A stretch of DNA of 64,000 nt from Legionella brunensis (lineage in GTDB: Bacteria > Pseudomonadota > Gammaproteobacteria > Legionellales > Legionellaceae). Location: the NCBI RefSeq assembly GCF_001467025.1, contig NZ_LNXV01000003.1:107784-171783 (forward strand). The letters run 5' to 3'. Below the pieces are notes generated by a model. The model was not told where the DNA came from and did no database searches. It worked only from the letters and a program-made list of their open reading frames with translations. The position numbers were made by a program, and so were the translations under genes. Below, piece after piece: positions 51,150 to 61,200 of this stretch (the first letter of the stretch is position 1; the number at the start of each line of letters is the position of its first letter).

Positions 51150-51470
51150 TTAGGGAAAAATGCTTTTTTTTGCGATATTTAAAAATTAATTGATATTAAT
51201 CAATAGGTTAAAAATTTATGAAAGCTTGGTATTTATCCTAAAAGACAGCAACATGAAGTTACAGCAACTCAGTGTTGATTAGCACGGTCAAGAAATTTAC
51301 TAGGATGCTGTCACTGTTATATCGATAAGCCCGTATTTATGGTATTTTATAGGGTTTTGGGGTCTTACTACTCAAACAGGGTGCTTTTAAATCCCCGCCC
51401 TTTATACCAATCACGTTGATTGAGTATAAGTTTCAATCGGTTCAATAAAAACAAAAAGGGGAGGGTTGTA

Positions 51471-53210
51471 GTGCGCAACAGCCGATTTTACTTTGCTAAT
51501 CGTGAAAATGTCAGCCGTTATATTAATCGCTGGGATCTGTTGCTGCTAATCCTTATTTTTTCCGTTGTTTTTTTTCTTGGTTGGGCTGGCAAACAAATGG
51601 CGAGTCCCTATCAGCTTGGTGAACCGCTCCCTATTTCGTTAGATCCTGCCAAACTGCCGTTTTATGCATTGCGTACAGTTTTACGGATGTTCATTGCTTT
51701 AGCGTTATCAATTTTATTTACTTTCACAGTAGGAGCTTTGGCAGCCAAACACCGACGAGCTGAGCAGGTCATTATTCCTGCCATTGATATTTTGCAATCC
51801 GTCCCTGTTTTAAGTTTCTTATCGATTACCGTGACAGGTTTTATTCACCTGTTCCCGGGAAGTTTATTAGGCCCTGAGTGTGCATCAATTTTTGCGATTT
51901 TTACTGCGCAAGTGTGGAATATTACTTTTGGTTTTTACCAGTCATTAAAAACGCTGCCCCATGATCTTAAAGAGGCAGCTGCCATGTTCCAGTTGTCTGC
52001 CTGGCAACGTTTCTGGAAAGTTGAAGTGCCTTTTTCTATGTCTGGCTTACTATGGAATATGATGATGTCCATGTCTGCGAGTTGGTTCTTTGTGGTTTTG
52101 TCTGAAGCAATTGCTGTTTCTCATCAAGATATTCGTTTACCAGGTGTGGGGTCTTACATTGCCTTAGCCATAGAGAGACATGATTTACATGCAGTAGGCT
52201 ATGCTATTCTTACTATGGTTATTGTAATTTTCCTCTATGATCAAATTCTATTTAGACCACTCATCGCCTGGTCCGAAAAATTTAAAATGGAGCCATCTCC
52301 AGATGAGGAAGAATATCAATCTTGGTTAATTGATTTGATACGGGGTAGCCGCTTAATAAAACGTTTCAGTAACCGCCTAGCGATTTTAAAAGATTGTTTT
52401 GTAAATATGCATTGGCTAGGACGAAGGAGTTCGAAATCAATTAAGGAAATCGATTATCGTCACCAAAAGCATATGGATTGGATATGGAACATTTTCGTGC
52501 TATTGGCAATCATTGGCGGAGGTTGGCTTTTATTGAATTTTATTCTTGCCCAGCTAAAGGTTAGTGAAGTTGTTCATGTATTTTTCTTAGGCGCCGCAAC
52601 AGGGGCGCGTGTTATTGTATTGATTATTGTCAGTTCACTCATCTGGATTCCTGTGGGGGTCTGGATTGGATTAAGACCGCGGTTGGCGCAAAAAATTCAA
52701 CCGGTAATCCAATTTGTCGCGGCGTTTCCGGCAAACTTGTTTTATCCTTTATTTGTAATCGCCATTGTGCGATTCCACTTAAGTGTGGAAATTTGGGTGA
52801 CACCACTCATGATTCTTGGTACTCAATGGTACATTTTATTTAATATCATCGCGGGAGCTTCAAACATCCCACGCGACCTTTATTTAGCGGCTGATAATTT
52901 TGGCGTCAAGGGTTGGCAGTGGTGGAAGCGCTTAGCCTTGCCGGGTATTTTTCCATTTTATATTACAGGCGCAATCACTGCTGCAGGTGGTGCATGGAAC
53001 GCCAGTATCGTTGCAGAGTGGGTCAGTTGGGGCAATACCACTTTAAGGGCTACGGGTTTAGGGGAATATATTCAGGCGAGTACAATAGCAGGTGATTTCC
53101 CTAAAATAGCTTTAGGCACGGCAATGATGTGTAGCTATGTATTAGCATTTAATCATTTAATTTGGCGTCCGCTCTACCGCTTGGCAGAAGAGCGCTTTCA
53201 TTTCAATTGA
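51471..53210 (+). CDS. NitT/TauT-type ABC permease, two fused permease domains
   Basis: Inner-membrane part of an importer related to nitrate, sulfonate and bicarbonate transporters. Two MetI-type domains are fused in 579 residues, each with its coupling EAA loop: LPHDLKEAAAMFQLSAWQRFW (about 175-195) and IPRDLYLAADNFGVKGWQWWK (about 475-495). The usual partner is a homodimer of one domain, so the fusion makes a complete channel. I choose the GTG at 51471 because GGGGAGGG lies 6 bases upstream; a TTG at 51420 would add 17 residues. The ATPase gene follows by 14 bases. No substrate-binding protein gene is next to it. Confidence 0.9.
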   Translation: MRNSRFYFANRENVSRYINRWDLLLLILIFSVVFFLGWAGKQMASPYQLGEPLPISLDPAKLPFYALRTVLRMFIALALSILFTFTVGALAAKHRRAEQVIIPAIDILQSVPVLSFLSITVTGFIHLFPGSLLGPECASIFAIFTAQVWNITFGFYQSLKTLPHDLKEAAAMFQLSAWQRFWKVEVPFSMSGLLWNMMMSMSASWFFVVLSEAIAVSHQDIRLPGVGSYIALAIERHDLHAVGYAILTMVIVIFLYDQILFRPLIAWSEKFKMEPSPDEEEYQSWLIDLIRGSRLIKRFSNRLAILKDCFVNMHWLGRRSSKSIKEIDYRHQKHMDWIWNIFVLLAIIGGGWLLLNFILAQLKVSEVVHVFFLGAATGARVIVLIIVSSLIWIPVGVWIGLRPRLAQKIQPVIQFVAAFPANLFYPLFVIAIVRFHLSVEIWVTPLMILGTQWYILFNIIAGASNIPRDLYLAADNFGVKGWQWWKRLALPGIFPFYITGAITAAGGAWNASIVAEWVSWGNTTLRATGLGEYIQASTIAGDFPKIALGTAMMCSYVLAFNHLIWRPLYRLAEERFHFN

Positions 53211-53223
53211 GTCAGAGGCATGT

Positions 53224-54534
53224 ATGTCAGAAACAATAATTGCCATTGAAAATTGCCGTAAATCATTTAAGAAGGCTTCGGAACAGGATTTATTGGTACT
53301 TGAAGATGTTAATTTTCAATTAAAAGAAGGCGAGATTGTTGCCATGCTGGGAAAATCAGGTTCGGGTAAGTCAACGCTATTGCGAATTATTGCCGGATTG
53401 GTACCGCCTTCTGCAGGTAAAGTTAGTTATCGTGGGCAGCTCGTCACGGGACCCGTTCCGGGTATTGCTATGGTTTTCCAATCGTTTGCTTTAATGCCAT
53501 GGTTGACTGTACTTGAAAATGTTGAGCTGGGCCTCGAGGCTCAGGGAGTGAGTCGTGAGGAGCGTAGGCGTCGGGCTATTGAAGCAATCGATACCATTGG
53601 CCTTGATGGTTTTGAGTCAGCTTTCCCTAAAGAGTTATCGGGAGGAATGCGACAGCGCGTAGGATTTGCCCGCGCTTTGGTTATCAATCCTGATGTCTTA
53701 TTGATGGATGAACCTTTTTCGGCACTCGATGTACTAACCGCTGAAAATTTAAAGTCAGACTTGTTGGAGCTATGGAAAGAAAAGAAAACAAATACAAATG
53801 GCATTTTATTGGTAACCCACAATATTGAGGAAGCCGCAACACTTGCCGATCGCATCGTAATTTTTGGTAGTGATCCAGGTTACATTCGTGCGGAATTACA
53901 AGTAGCACTTCCCCAACCACGTAACCCAGAGACCCCTGAATTTCGTGATTTGGTAGACAAAATCTATAAGTTAATGACTACCGGGCCTAAGGAGAAAGCA
54001 AAACGTGCCCAGCGCGAGCGACAAATAGGTTTAGGATATCGCTTGCCTGATGTTGAGCCCTCAGAGTTATCAGGTTTAATTGAAACAATGAAATCTTTTG
54101 AAGAACGTATTGATTTACCAGAATTGGCTGATGAGCTCATGATGAATATCGATGACTTATTCCCCATTCTTGAGACATTGGAAATTTTAGGGTTTGCTAA
54201 AGTTTCTGATGGTGATATTCAGCTTAGCGATTTAGGCAAGCAGTTTTCTGAAGCTGATTTGCAAGCGCGTAAGCAAGTATTTGCTCGATGCTTATTGGAG
54301 AAAGTTCCTTTAGCGCGTTATATCCGGCGTGTCTTGGATGAAAAAATTGGTCATCGCGTTTCAGAGGAGCGCTTCTTAAGTAAACTTGAAGATTATTTGA
54401 GTGAAAAAGAGGCGGATCGTGTTTTACGAACGATGATCGATTGGGGCCGCTATGCAGAAATTTTTGCCTATGATTTTAATACAGGTATTCTAAGTTTAGA
54501 GAATCCCGGCATTTCCGACTTCAATCATGAGTAA
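53224..54534 (+). CDS. NitT/TauT-type ABC transporter ATPase with C-terminal extension
   Basis: A 436-residue ATPase. Walker A GKSGSGKSTLL, Q-loop MVFQSFALMPW, signature LSGGMRQRVGFARAL, Walker B VLLMDEPFSALD and H-loop VTHNIEEA are all intact (residues about 40-215). Residues 250-436 form the AAA-associated C-terminal domain found in part of this family (about 190 residues, helical, with RYIRRVLDEKIG), possibly a sensor. It is the partner of the fused permease 14 bases upstream. Substrate unknown, and no binding protein is nearby. Confidence 0.92.
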   Translation: MSETIIAIENCRKSFKKASEQDLLVLEDVNFQLKEGEIVAMLGKSGSGKSTLLRIIAGLVPPSAGKVSYRGQLVTGPVPGIAMVFQSFALMPWLTVLENVELGLEAQGVSREERRRRAIEAIDTIGLDGFESAFPKELSGGMRQRVGFARALVINPDVLLMDEPFSALDVLTAENLKSDLLELWKEKKTNTNGILLVTHNIEEAATLADRIVIFGSDPGYIRAELQVALPQPRNPETPEFRDLVDKIYKLMTTGPKEKAKRAQRERQIGLGYRLPDVEPSELSGLIETMKSFEERIDLPELADELMMNIDDLFPILETLEILGFAKVSDGDIQLSDLGKQFSEADLQARKQVFARCLLEKVPLARYIRRVLDEKIGHRVSEERFLSKLEDYLSEKEADRVLRTMIDWGRYAEIFAYDFNTGILSLENPGISDFNHE

Positions 54535-54551
54535 ATATTTTTATAAGAGAA

Positions 54552-54582
54552 TACCTACCCCTCTTGTAAGAAGGGGTAGGTA
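54552..54582 (-). terminator. Terminator between the ATPase and dsbA genes
   Basis: TACCTACCCCT and AGGGGTAGGTA (54552-54562 and 54572-54582) form an 11-bp stem with a 9-base loop just after the dsbA stop on the minus strand, followed there by TTCTCTTAT. It also ends near the plus-strand operon. Confidence 0.7.
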
Positions 54583-54593
54583 AGTCAGAAGAG

Positions 54594-55214
54594 TTAGCCT
54601 TTACTAGCCTTATTGACTAGGAAATCAAGAATTTGAAAAAAGCGTTCCTGGTTTTGTGCCATTTGCAAATCTGTTTTATATTGATTGTTAACAATAACAG
54701 CAGGAACGCCGTTGACGTGGAAATTCGACATCATCGCTGCGCCCTGTGCTATCTGTACATCAATCATCGTTGAGTTTTCAAAAGCGCTTTTTGCAGTAGC
54801 GTTATCGACACCTTCAGCGATAAAGAAATTCACCATTGCTTCATTGTTTGCTAGGGGGCGCTTTTCAGTTTGAATCGCTTTAAATAAAGCGGGATTCATT
54901 TTGGCTTCTAAGCCTAGAAGATGCGCAGTGTAATAAGCTTTGGCATAAAATTTCCAATCTTTATTAAAAATGACAGGTACTCGTGAAAATTGAACTTTAT
55001 TGCCTTGTTGCTGTACCCAGGTCATTAGGGCGGGTTCAATGCGGTAACACCAAGGACAACCATAGCTGAAAAACTCAGTAACGATCACTTTATTAGAGTC
55101 TTGGGCTGTGGTCGGTGTTCCTGTAACAATCTCATAGTCCTTACCGGCAATAAAATCATTGGCAAAAGCAAGCGCTGGCACAAATAATACAATCAATAGC
55201 AAACGTTTTAACAT
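54594..55214 (-). CDS. DsbA-family thiol:disulfide oxidoreductase
   Basis: Periplasmic oxidoreductase of 206 residues with a signal peptide (MLKRLLLIVLFVPALAFA). The redox site is CPWC in FFSYGCPWCYRIEPAL, unlike the CPHC of E. coli DsbA, and the cis-Pro strand is NGVPAVIVNNQY. The thioredoxin fold has the DsbA helical insert (about 85-150). It makes or shuffles disulfides in exported proteins; in Legionella such proteins matter for type IV secretion assembly. It is preceded by a cytochrome c gene on the same strand, with only about 17 bases between them. Confidence 0.92.
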   Translation of the reverse strand: MLKRLLLIVLFVPALAFANDFIAGKDYEIVTGTPTTAQDSNKVIVTEFFSYGCPWCYRIEPALMTWVQQQGNKVQFSRVPVIFNKDWKFYAKAYYTAHLLGLEAKMNPALFKAIQTEKRPLANNEAMVNFFIAEGVDNATAKSAFENSTMIDVQIAQGAAMMSNFHVNGVPAVIVNNQYKTDLQMAQNQERFFQILDFLVNKASKG

Positions 55215-55231
55215 TTCTTGTCTCTCTAAAA

Positions 55232-55831
55232 TTAATGTAATCCCTGCATATAATAGGCGACCGCTTCCATATCTTCCTGACTCATCCGTGAGCTTATATC
55301 CCTCATGATAGAATTTAAATCATTCGAACGTTTTTTGTCCTTAAAGGCTTGTAGTTGCTGTATAGTATAAGGTGCGTGTTGCCCTGACAATACCGGAAAC
55401 CCTGCCTGACTATTTCCTGTCCCTTTTGGACCATGGCAGGCAATGCAAGCGGTTATGTGTTTATCAAAATCACCGCCGCGGTAGAGTTGCTCACCTCGTT
55501 TTAAGTATTTCTCAGGAGTTATCCCTTCAGGCAGAGGTTGCTTGGAATAAAAAGCCGCTAAATCAGCCATATCAGTTTCGTTTAAACTAGCAACAATCGC
55601 GGTCATCTCTGGGGCGTTGCGAGTAGTGCCTTTTTTATAATCCTGCAATTGCTTAAGGAGATAGCTTGCATGTTGGCCGGCAAGGTTGGGCCATATAGGA
55701 TTTAAGCTAACGCCTTTCTGACCATGACAAGCAGCACAAACGCCAGCTTTCTCAAGCGATGCATTAGGCTGTTCTGCGCCATTGCTCGTAAAGGTGCAGA
55801 ACACGATAAGAGCAAATACGATTTTTTTCAT
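55232..55831 (-). CDS. Diheme cytochrome c4
   Basis: A 199-residue periplasmic protein with a signal peptide ([20 protein letters not shown]) and two c-type domains, each with one heme site: CAACHGQKG (first) and CIACHGPKG (second). The axial Met ligands are in [13 protein letters not shown] and MRDISSRM regions. Cytochrome c4 carries electrons to terminal oxidases. I start at the ATG at 55831; a longer frame to 55879 starts upstream of the signal peptide. Transcribed just before the dsbA gene. Confidence 0.92.
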   Translation of the reverse strand: MKKIVFALIVFCTFTSNGAEQPNASLEKAGVCAACHGQKGVSLNPIWPNLAGQHASYLLKQLQDYKKGTTRNAPEMTAIVASLNETDMADLAAFYSKQPLPEGITPEKYLKRGEQLYRGGDFDKHITACIACHGPKGTGNSQAGFPVLSGQHAPYTIQQLQAFKDKKRSNDLNSIMRDISSRMSQEDMEAVAYYMQGLH

Positions 55832-55909
55832 TCTTTTTCCGAGGGTTCTATCTTTTTTAATGGTACACTGCTTAGCCAAAATCCCAAAATGAAATTGAAG
55901 ATAATGTTA

Positions 55910-56503
55910 ATGAATCCTTATGCACGCGCAAGCTTTTTAAAAAGCGCGGCACGTGTGAATCAATTACCCGATGATCAAGGGGTGGAAGTGGCTTTTGCTG
56001 GGCGTTCGAATGCTGGTAAATCGAGTGCTTTAAATTGTTTAACGGGCATTAGACAACTCGCTCGCACAAGTAAGACGCCAGGCCGCACTCAATTAATTAA
56101 TTTATTTAGTCTTGATGAGTCTCGTCGCTTGGTTGATTTGCCGGGCTACGGTTATGCCAAAGTAGCTCAGGAGATTAAACAAGAGTGGCAGCAACATTTA
56201 GCGCATTATTTAGAAGTGCGTCAATGCTTACGGGGTTTAGTATTATTAATGGATAGTCGTCATCCTCTCAAAGAGCTTGATCAGATGATGGTTGAATGGT
56301 CGTTGTCGCGGCAGTTACCCGTACATATTCTATTGACTAAAGCTGACAAATTAAGTCGAAGTGACGTTAAAAATGCTGTGTCAAAAGTACGGAAACATTA
56401 TCAAGCTGTATCTGATTTAATCAGCGTACAAGCATTTTCTTCCCTTAAAAAAGAAGGTTTAGATGAGTTGATTTTAAAGTTAAATGAATGGTTTGGTTGG
56501 TAA
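55910..56503 (+). CDS. engB: Ribosome biogenesis GTPase EngB/YsxC
   Basis: GTP-binding protein needed for assembly of the large ribosomal subunit. Motifs: G1 [13 protein letters not shown]3 [11 protein letters not shown]4 TKAD and a basic switch region TSKTPGRTQ. At 198 residues it has the family's usual length. Start at ATG 55910 ([10 protein letters not shown]); ATG 55904 and 55889 are alternatives in frame. The gene is divergent from the cytochrome gene. A perfect 8-bp inverted repeat (TTGGTTGG 56493-56500 with CCAACCAA 56508-56515) covers its end. Confidence 0.95.
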   Translation: MNPYARASFLKSAARVNQLPDDQGVEVAFAGRSNAGKSSALNCLTGIRQLARTSKTPGRTQLINLFSLDESRRLVDLPGYGYAKVAQEIKQEWQQHLAHYLEVRQCLRGLVLLMDSRHPLKELDQMMVEWSLSRQLPVHILLTKADKLSRSDVKNAVSKVRKHYQAVSDLISVQAFSSLKKEGLDELILKLNEWFGW

Positions 56504-56602
56504 AGTGCCAACCAACTGCAGCTCGCCTCCTGTCACAAATTTTCGCAACAGATTAAAGATTAGCCTCGCCTCGCGAAGCTCATAATAGTCTTGGAAGAAA
56601 AA

Positions 56603-57787
56603 TTAGAATCTTATTCTGTTTGCAGGAATGATAGCTTCTTTTTCATCCTGCCTACAATCAATGTAGCCGAAATGCAAAATTTTGATCACATTACCTAAGA
56701 CAAAAGAAATATTCCCATTGTCTCTCTTTATTAAAGAGGTAATAGGACTTTGGTAACCATCCAATTTTCGGATGCACTTTCCGGTATTTATATTCCAAAG
56801 TCGCATTGTTTTATCATTTGAACTACTAATAATGAGGTTTTCTCCAAGCTCAATTATTGCATTAATTGAGTTCTTGTGCCTTTTAAGTACTTTAATACAT
56901 GTCCTGCTTGCAATGTCCCAAATACGAATGGTTGCATCATCAGCCCCAGTAATCAAACGCTTGTCATCAAATGCAGTTATGACGCGAATTGCTTTTGTAT
57001 GACCATGGGCTAGAGTATGTGTATTAGAGTCCTTATCAAAAAAGCAGAGCGAACCATTTCGCCCACCACTTACAATAAGACCGCTTTTAAGTACAGCTAA
57101 AGAGCTAACCCCAGTTTGGTTCCAATCAAATTGTTTTTCGCTTTTACCGGAAGTTTTGTCCCAAATATGGATATCCCCACGAATAGAAGCACTAATAACG
57201 CTTTTTTGATCAAGTTCATGTATCGCACTAATGGCGCCATAATGGCCGGTAAAAGTTAGTTTACATTGTTCGGAGTTCGCATCAAAAACACGAATAGTTC
57301 GGTCTTCGGCTCCGCTAATAATGTCACCACTTGAGTGCTCAATAATAGCTCTTATGGGATTTGTTATTTCACCATATGCCTTGGTATTAAGCCCTAAAAG
57401 TGAAAGTTGCGCTAAAATTGTAGTGCGAGTGTTAATCCGCTCTAAATGAGCTGTTAATGTTTGTTTGTATTCACCAGAAACTGCATCTAATACATAAATT
57501 TTACCATTATTCAATCCACAGACGAGATTGTTGTTCTTCAATTTTAAAAGGAAAGTCATTTGAACTTCGCTCTTAAAGAATTCTTGTGTGAAATACTGAG
57601 AATAATCAGGTAATGGAAAAGGTGCATTTTTTATTAAATGGGTATTTTCTTTAATTAATTTATTAAATAATGAGCAAACCATGGTCAGATAGATAAGATC
57701 AAGTTTATCTAAGATATTCAGACTAAATATGAACACCCAAATTTCATTAGGTAGTAATATATTTGACTTTTTAACTGAAACTTGCAT
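56603..57787 (-). CDS. F-box/WD40-repeat protein, host-ubiquitin effector candidate
   Basis: A 394-residue protein with a eukaryote-type F-box near the N terminus (about 10-48: LLPNEIWVFIFSL...LDLIYLTMVCSLFNKLI) followed by a WD40 propeller of about seven blades (roughly 80-375; clear WD ends in ISGAEDRTIRVFD, IWDKTSG, TGADDATIRIWD and LWNINTG). F-box plus WD40 is the layout of SCF substrate receptors such as beta-TrCP and Fbw7: the F-box would bind Skp1 and the propeller a target. The host SCF is the expected partner; bacteria have no Skp1. Start is ATG 57787 (GGAAG 7 bases upstream). No C-terminal signal is obvious. Confidence 0.88.
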   Translation of the reverse strand: MQVSVKKSNILLPNEIWVFIFSLNILDKLDLIYLTMVCSLFNKLIKENTHLIKNAPFPLPDYSQYFTQEFFKSEVQMTFLLKLKNNNLVCGLNNGKIYVLDAVSGEYKQTLTAHLERINTRTTILAQLSLLGLNTKAYGEITNPIRAIIEHSSGDIISGAEDRTIRVFDANSEQCKLTFTGHYGAISAIHELDQKSVISASIRGDIHIWDKTSGKSEKQFDWNQTGVSSLAVLKSGLIVSGGRNGSLCFFDKDSNTHTLAHGHTKAIRVITAFDDKRLITGADDATIRIWDIASRTCIKVLKRHKNSINAIIELGENLIISSSNDKTMRLWNINTGKCIRKLDGYQSPITSLIKRDNGNISFVLGNVIKILHFGYIDCRQDEKEAIIPANRIRF

Positions 57788-58187
57788 AGTTACTTCCTTC
57801 AAAAACCAAATTCGTTTACATACAACTTGTGATTAAAACGAGTTTGAAAAAAAACAAAGGAGTATATCACAGGGTCACAGTGATTAATATTTTGTCAAAA
57901 ATAAATAAAAGCAGCTGGCGATTTGAGATAGCATTTTTTAGCTGTAACGATCACTAATTTTCCTTTTTTGGAGCGTGAATCAGCAAGAAAAACAGATTTT
58001 CCGAATACTTCAACAGCCATGAAATATTTTGTGTTGTTTAGGGATAGCCCCTTCATAAGCGATGCTCAACATAAATATATTAATTTTTTGTTTCTCACAA
58101 TACCAAATTGTCCTATCTAAAGTGAGGTATATTTTTGGGTGTCTGAAAAAATAATCGAAAGATAACTGAACAATCTCTGTGCAATTG
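57788..58187. other. Intergenic region between two effector candidates
   Basis: About 400 AT-rich bases between divergent genes. On the minus strand TTGACA near 57895 precedes an AT-rich region and may belong to the F-box/WD40 promoter. I see no ORF or RNA gene. The PmrA-type box of the plus-strand gene begins at 58188. Confidence 0.5.
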
Positions 58188-58220
58188 CGTAAGGTTTACT
58201 TAATAATTGGCTGTTATGAT
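58188..58220 (+). promoter_or_regulatory. PmrA-type tandem box and -10 of the nucleotidyltransferase gene
   Basis: CGTAAGGTT-TA-CTTAATAAT (58188-58207) matches the PmrA consensus at 14 of 18 positions (distal half 6 of 9, proximal 8 of 9), and exactly seven bases later TATGAT (58215-58220) is the -10. Same architecture as the boxes at 1.9 and 25.4 kb. Confidence 0.6.
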
Positions 58221-58250
58221 GCGCGGTTTTTACTTTGAAGGTTGATAGGT

Positions 58251-61200
58251 ATGCCTAAAAGAAAAACCGCTAAAACTAGCTCTAATACAGCAAAAAAATC
58301 CTACTTTGTGGATGCAGAGGCTGCGAATAATTTTCTGTTATCCAATGGCGTAAACATAGAAGATGTTGATTTAAATTTATTAAATGACATGGCTCATGAA
58401 CTCAAGATTCATTCTCTCAAACAATCGGTTGATGCCTATTTAGCATTAAATAAACAAGCTAAGAAAGTAAAAATTGAATCTATAGTTGCCGAGATTAATC
58501 AGTGTTATGAGGGTTTGCAAAAATTCTTGTTGGAAGTCCTCGATGAAAAAGACTCTATCACTCGAAGCCACCGGGGCTACATTCTCTATGCTTTTATAAC
58601 GGAATTAAACAATACTTATCAAAAATTTTATGGCAGTGATGTTGATGTGATTGCCATATTAACCAAGGATCCTGGTAGTTCCTTGTTATTTCCAACATTC
58701 CAACAAGCTAAAATGATATTTTTAGGGATTCTTGGCACACGACTCTATTTATTGAATTTTCTTGATTTAGTTATGGAAGATGGTTTGCCGAATCCTGTCT
58801 TTGGTGAAGACTTTAATGGCTTGCTAGCCGAATTGAATCTTAAAGATAAAACCCGGTTTAGTGTTCATCAGGCAGCCCTTATTGATGGTACGCTAAGTGG
58901 TTTTTTATCTATCCCTAAAAAATTTATAGCTCCGGATGATATCGATTATTTTAATGACAAGTTATATAAGTACATAGGTTATGCGGCTGGCAATAAAAGG
59001 ATCTATCCTAAATTATATCTGGTTTATTCGCTGCTCTCTTTTGGCAACGTGGATAGTCTCGATAAGATTAAAAAACATGACTATTCATCCTTATTAAAAT
59101 TATTTATTTTTAGAGATTACCCCGAAAAATTTCCTCCTGATACAGATTGGGAAAAGCTTGTTATTTCGGCAATAACTGACTTATATGGTTTTTATGACAG
59201 TAATTTTCTCTTTACAAGAATAGTGTCTGCACAAGCCTTGGAAATCTGTTTTAATTTACTAGCTAAACGGACGCCAACGAGTCATTTAGTTAGCAGCTTA
59301 AACCAATGCTTGGAGCGTTTTTCCCAATTGTTCACAGCAGAAGATATAGACAAATACAAGGCAGTATTAGCTACTGCTGCTCAGGCGCTAGAAGCCAACA
59401 AACCTGTCAAAGAGGAGCTTGATGAAAATCAATTAGATAACAAAAATGAAGCTCCAAAGCATAAAAAAGCTACAAAAACTAAGATTGACAAGCCCAAACC
59501 TCAAAAGGTGGAAAAACAAGAGGTAAAGCCCAAAAAAGCTGACCAGAAAAAAGTGGTAGCTCATGAAGAGCCCAAGTCGCTAAGTGAGCAAAGTATAGAA
59601 ATTTATGGATTCGATATTGAGAATTGGAGTTCTCTACTAAATAAAGAAAAAACATTTGTACACGCTTACAAAAAATATAACCTTGCGTTAACTATCGCCA
59701 AAAATAACAAAAACCCTCTGCATCAAATTACGATTTGCCTCGCTTTAATTGAAATGATTGAGCATCATGGCAAGATATCTGATTATCAGCATAAGTTAAT
59801 TGATTTAACCACATTGGCTTGGCTCTTGAGTCAGGAGCACAACTCTGATGAAGCAATAGTTAGATTTACCGGATTTTTAAAAGATTATGTACAAATTTAT
59901 GCTCCGAGGCTGTTGCGTGCGGATCTGCCCCCCGATACTTCTTCTCAATTAAAGTCTCATAAAGGGAAAAAAGAGTCTGATACTCAAGTAGCTGTGCAAG
60001 CGGATAAAAAGTCAGAGGCCAACCAAGAGGATGCGCAAAATCCAGATGGAAAAAAGAAGAAAAAGAAGACGCATGATAGAAGGTCAATGCAAGCGCCGGC
60101 GCAAAATAATCCATATCCATCCTTGGTGACGCAGCAAATATCGGTTACATTGCCAAAAACAGCCAGCGTTATTTATGATCTTTTGCAAAAAAATGGGGCA
60201 AAGATTTCCATTTTTGGCGGTTTTGTGAGGGATAATCTACTCGGCATTTCTTATGACGATATTGATTTTAAAGTTGCCTGGGATCCTGCTTATCTTATTA
60301 AGTTCTTCAGTGAAAATAATTATTTTTCTGAGTTAGCTAACAAAGACAATTATCCTTTTGTTCGTGTTTACATTGAAGATACTTATTTTGACATTTCAAC
60401 TTATAGAAAAAAAATCGCGGACGACAAAGCTTTTCGTCACTATGATAAAAATGGTTTGTTGTTAAGAGACATGGCCTATTGTGATCCACGTGATGAGCAG
60501 ATAGCTTTAATGTGTCATGATGCAACCACCCTAGATTTGACTCAAAATAGTTTCTATTTATCTAGGGAAGACAAAGGGGATAGCCAAAAATGGAGAGTGA
60601 TAGCGCCATTTGGTATTCAATTTAAGGCTGCTGAATTTGTAGGTGATCTGCATGCAAATATCCATGCAGATCCGGTTCGCATACTGCGATGCATTAAATT
60701 CTATGCAAAAGGATTGGCTAGCAATAAGCCAATTGCTCTTCCTTGTGATTTTAAAGAGTTTTCGCATTTACTTAAGAATCCAGATGTAAAAGGCAAAGCA
60801 ATTTTTTACCTAGGAAAAATAATTACTTCAGGGCTGCTTTTCTATGCCTTGCCAACTCTATTATCTTCGAACGTGCTTAGCGATTTATTCCCTCAACAAC
60901 GTGCTTGTTTTAATGATGAACATGTTCACGCTAATTTACGTGCGATTGCATTACACACGGCGGAGTTAAAGCAACAAAAAGTCGCATTTTATGGCACGCC
61001 TTGGCATGTTTGTGTACTGTGGCATAAATTATCAAGCGAGCAAGGAAAGAAAGCCTATAAGCAGCTTGGTTTTGATTTTTATCTGCAGCAGGTTATCGAA
61101 GAGTATGCATCGCTTCCGAAACCATTAAAATTAAGTATAAAGAATGCTCTTACCTTCGTTGCAGCGTTGCAAGACAGTAACATTTTGCATGATCTAAATG

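Larger units (their letters stand above)
50895..51470. other. Intergenic region with a small RNA gene
   Basis: About 575 bases between the IcmL-like gene and the importer. The left part (50980-51150) holds a complete minus-strand RNA gene, listed separately with promoter and terminator. The right part (51150-51470) is AT-rich and must contain the importer promoter; a run of GATATTAATCAAT is present near 51192, and no ORF is seen. Confidence 0.6.
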
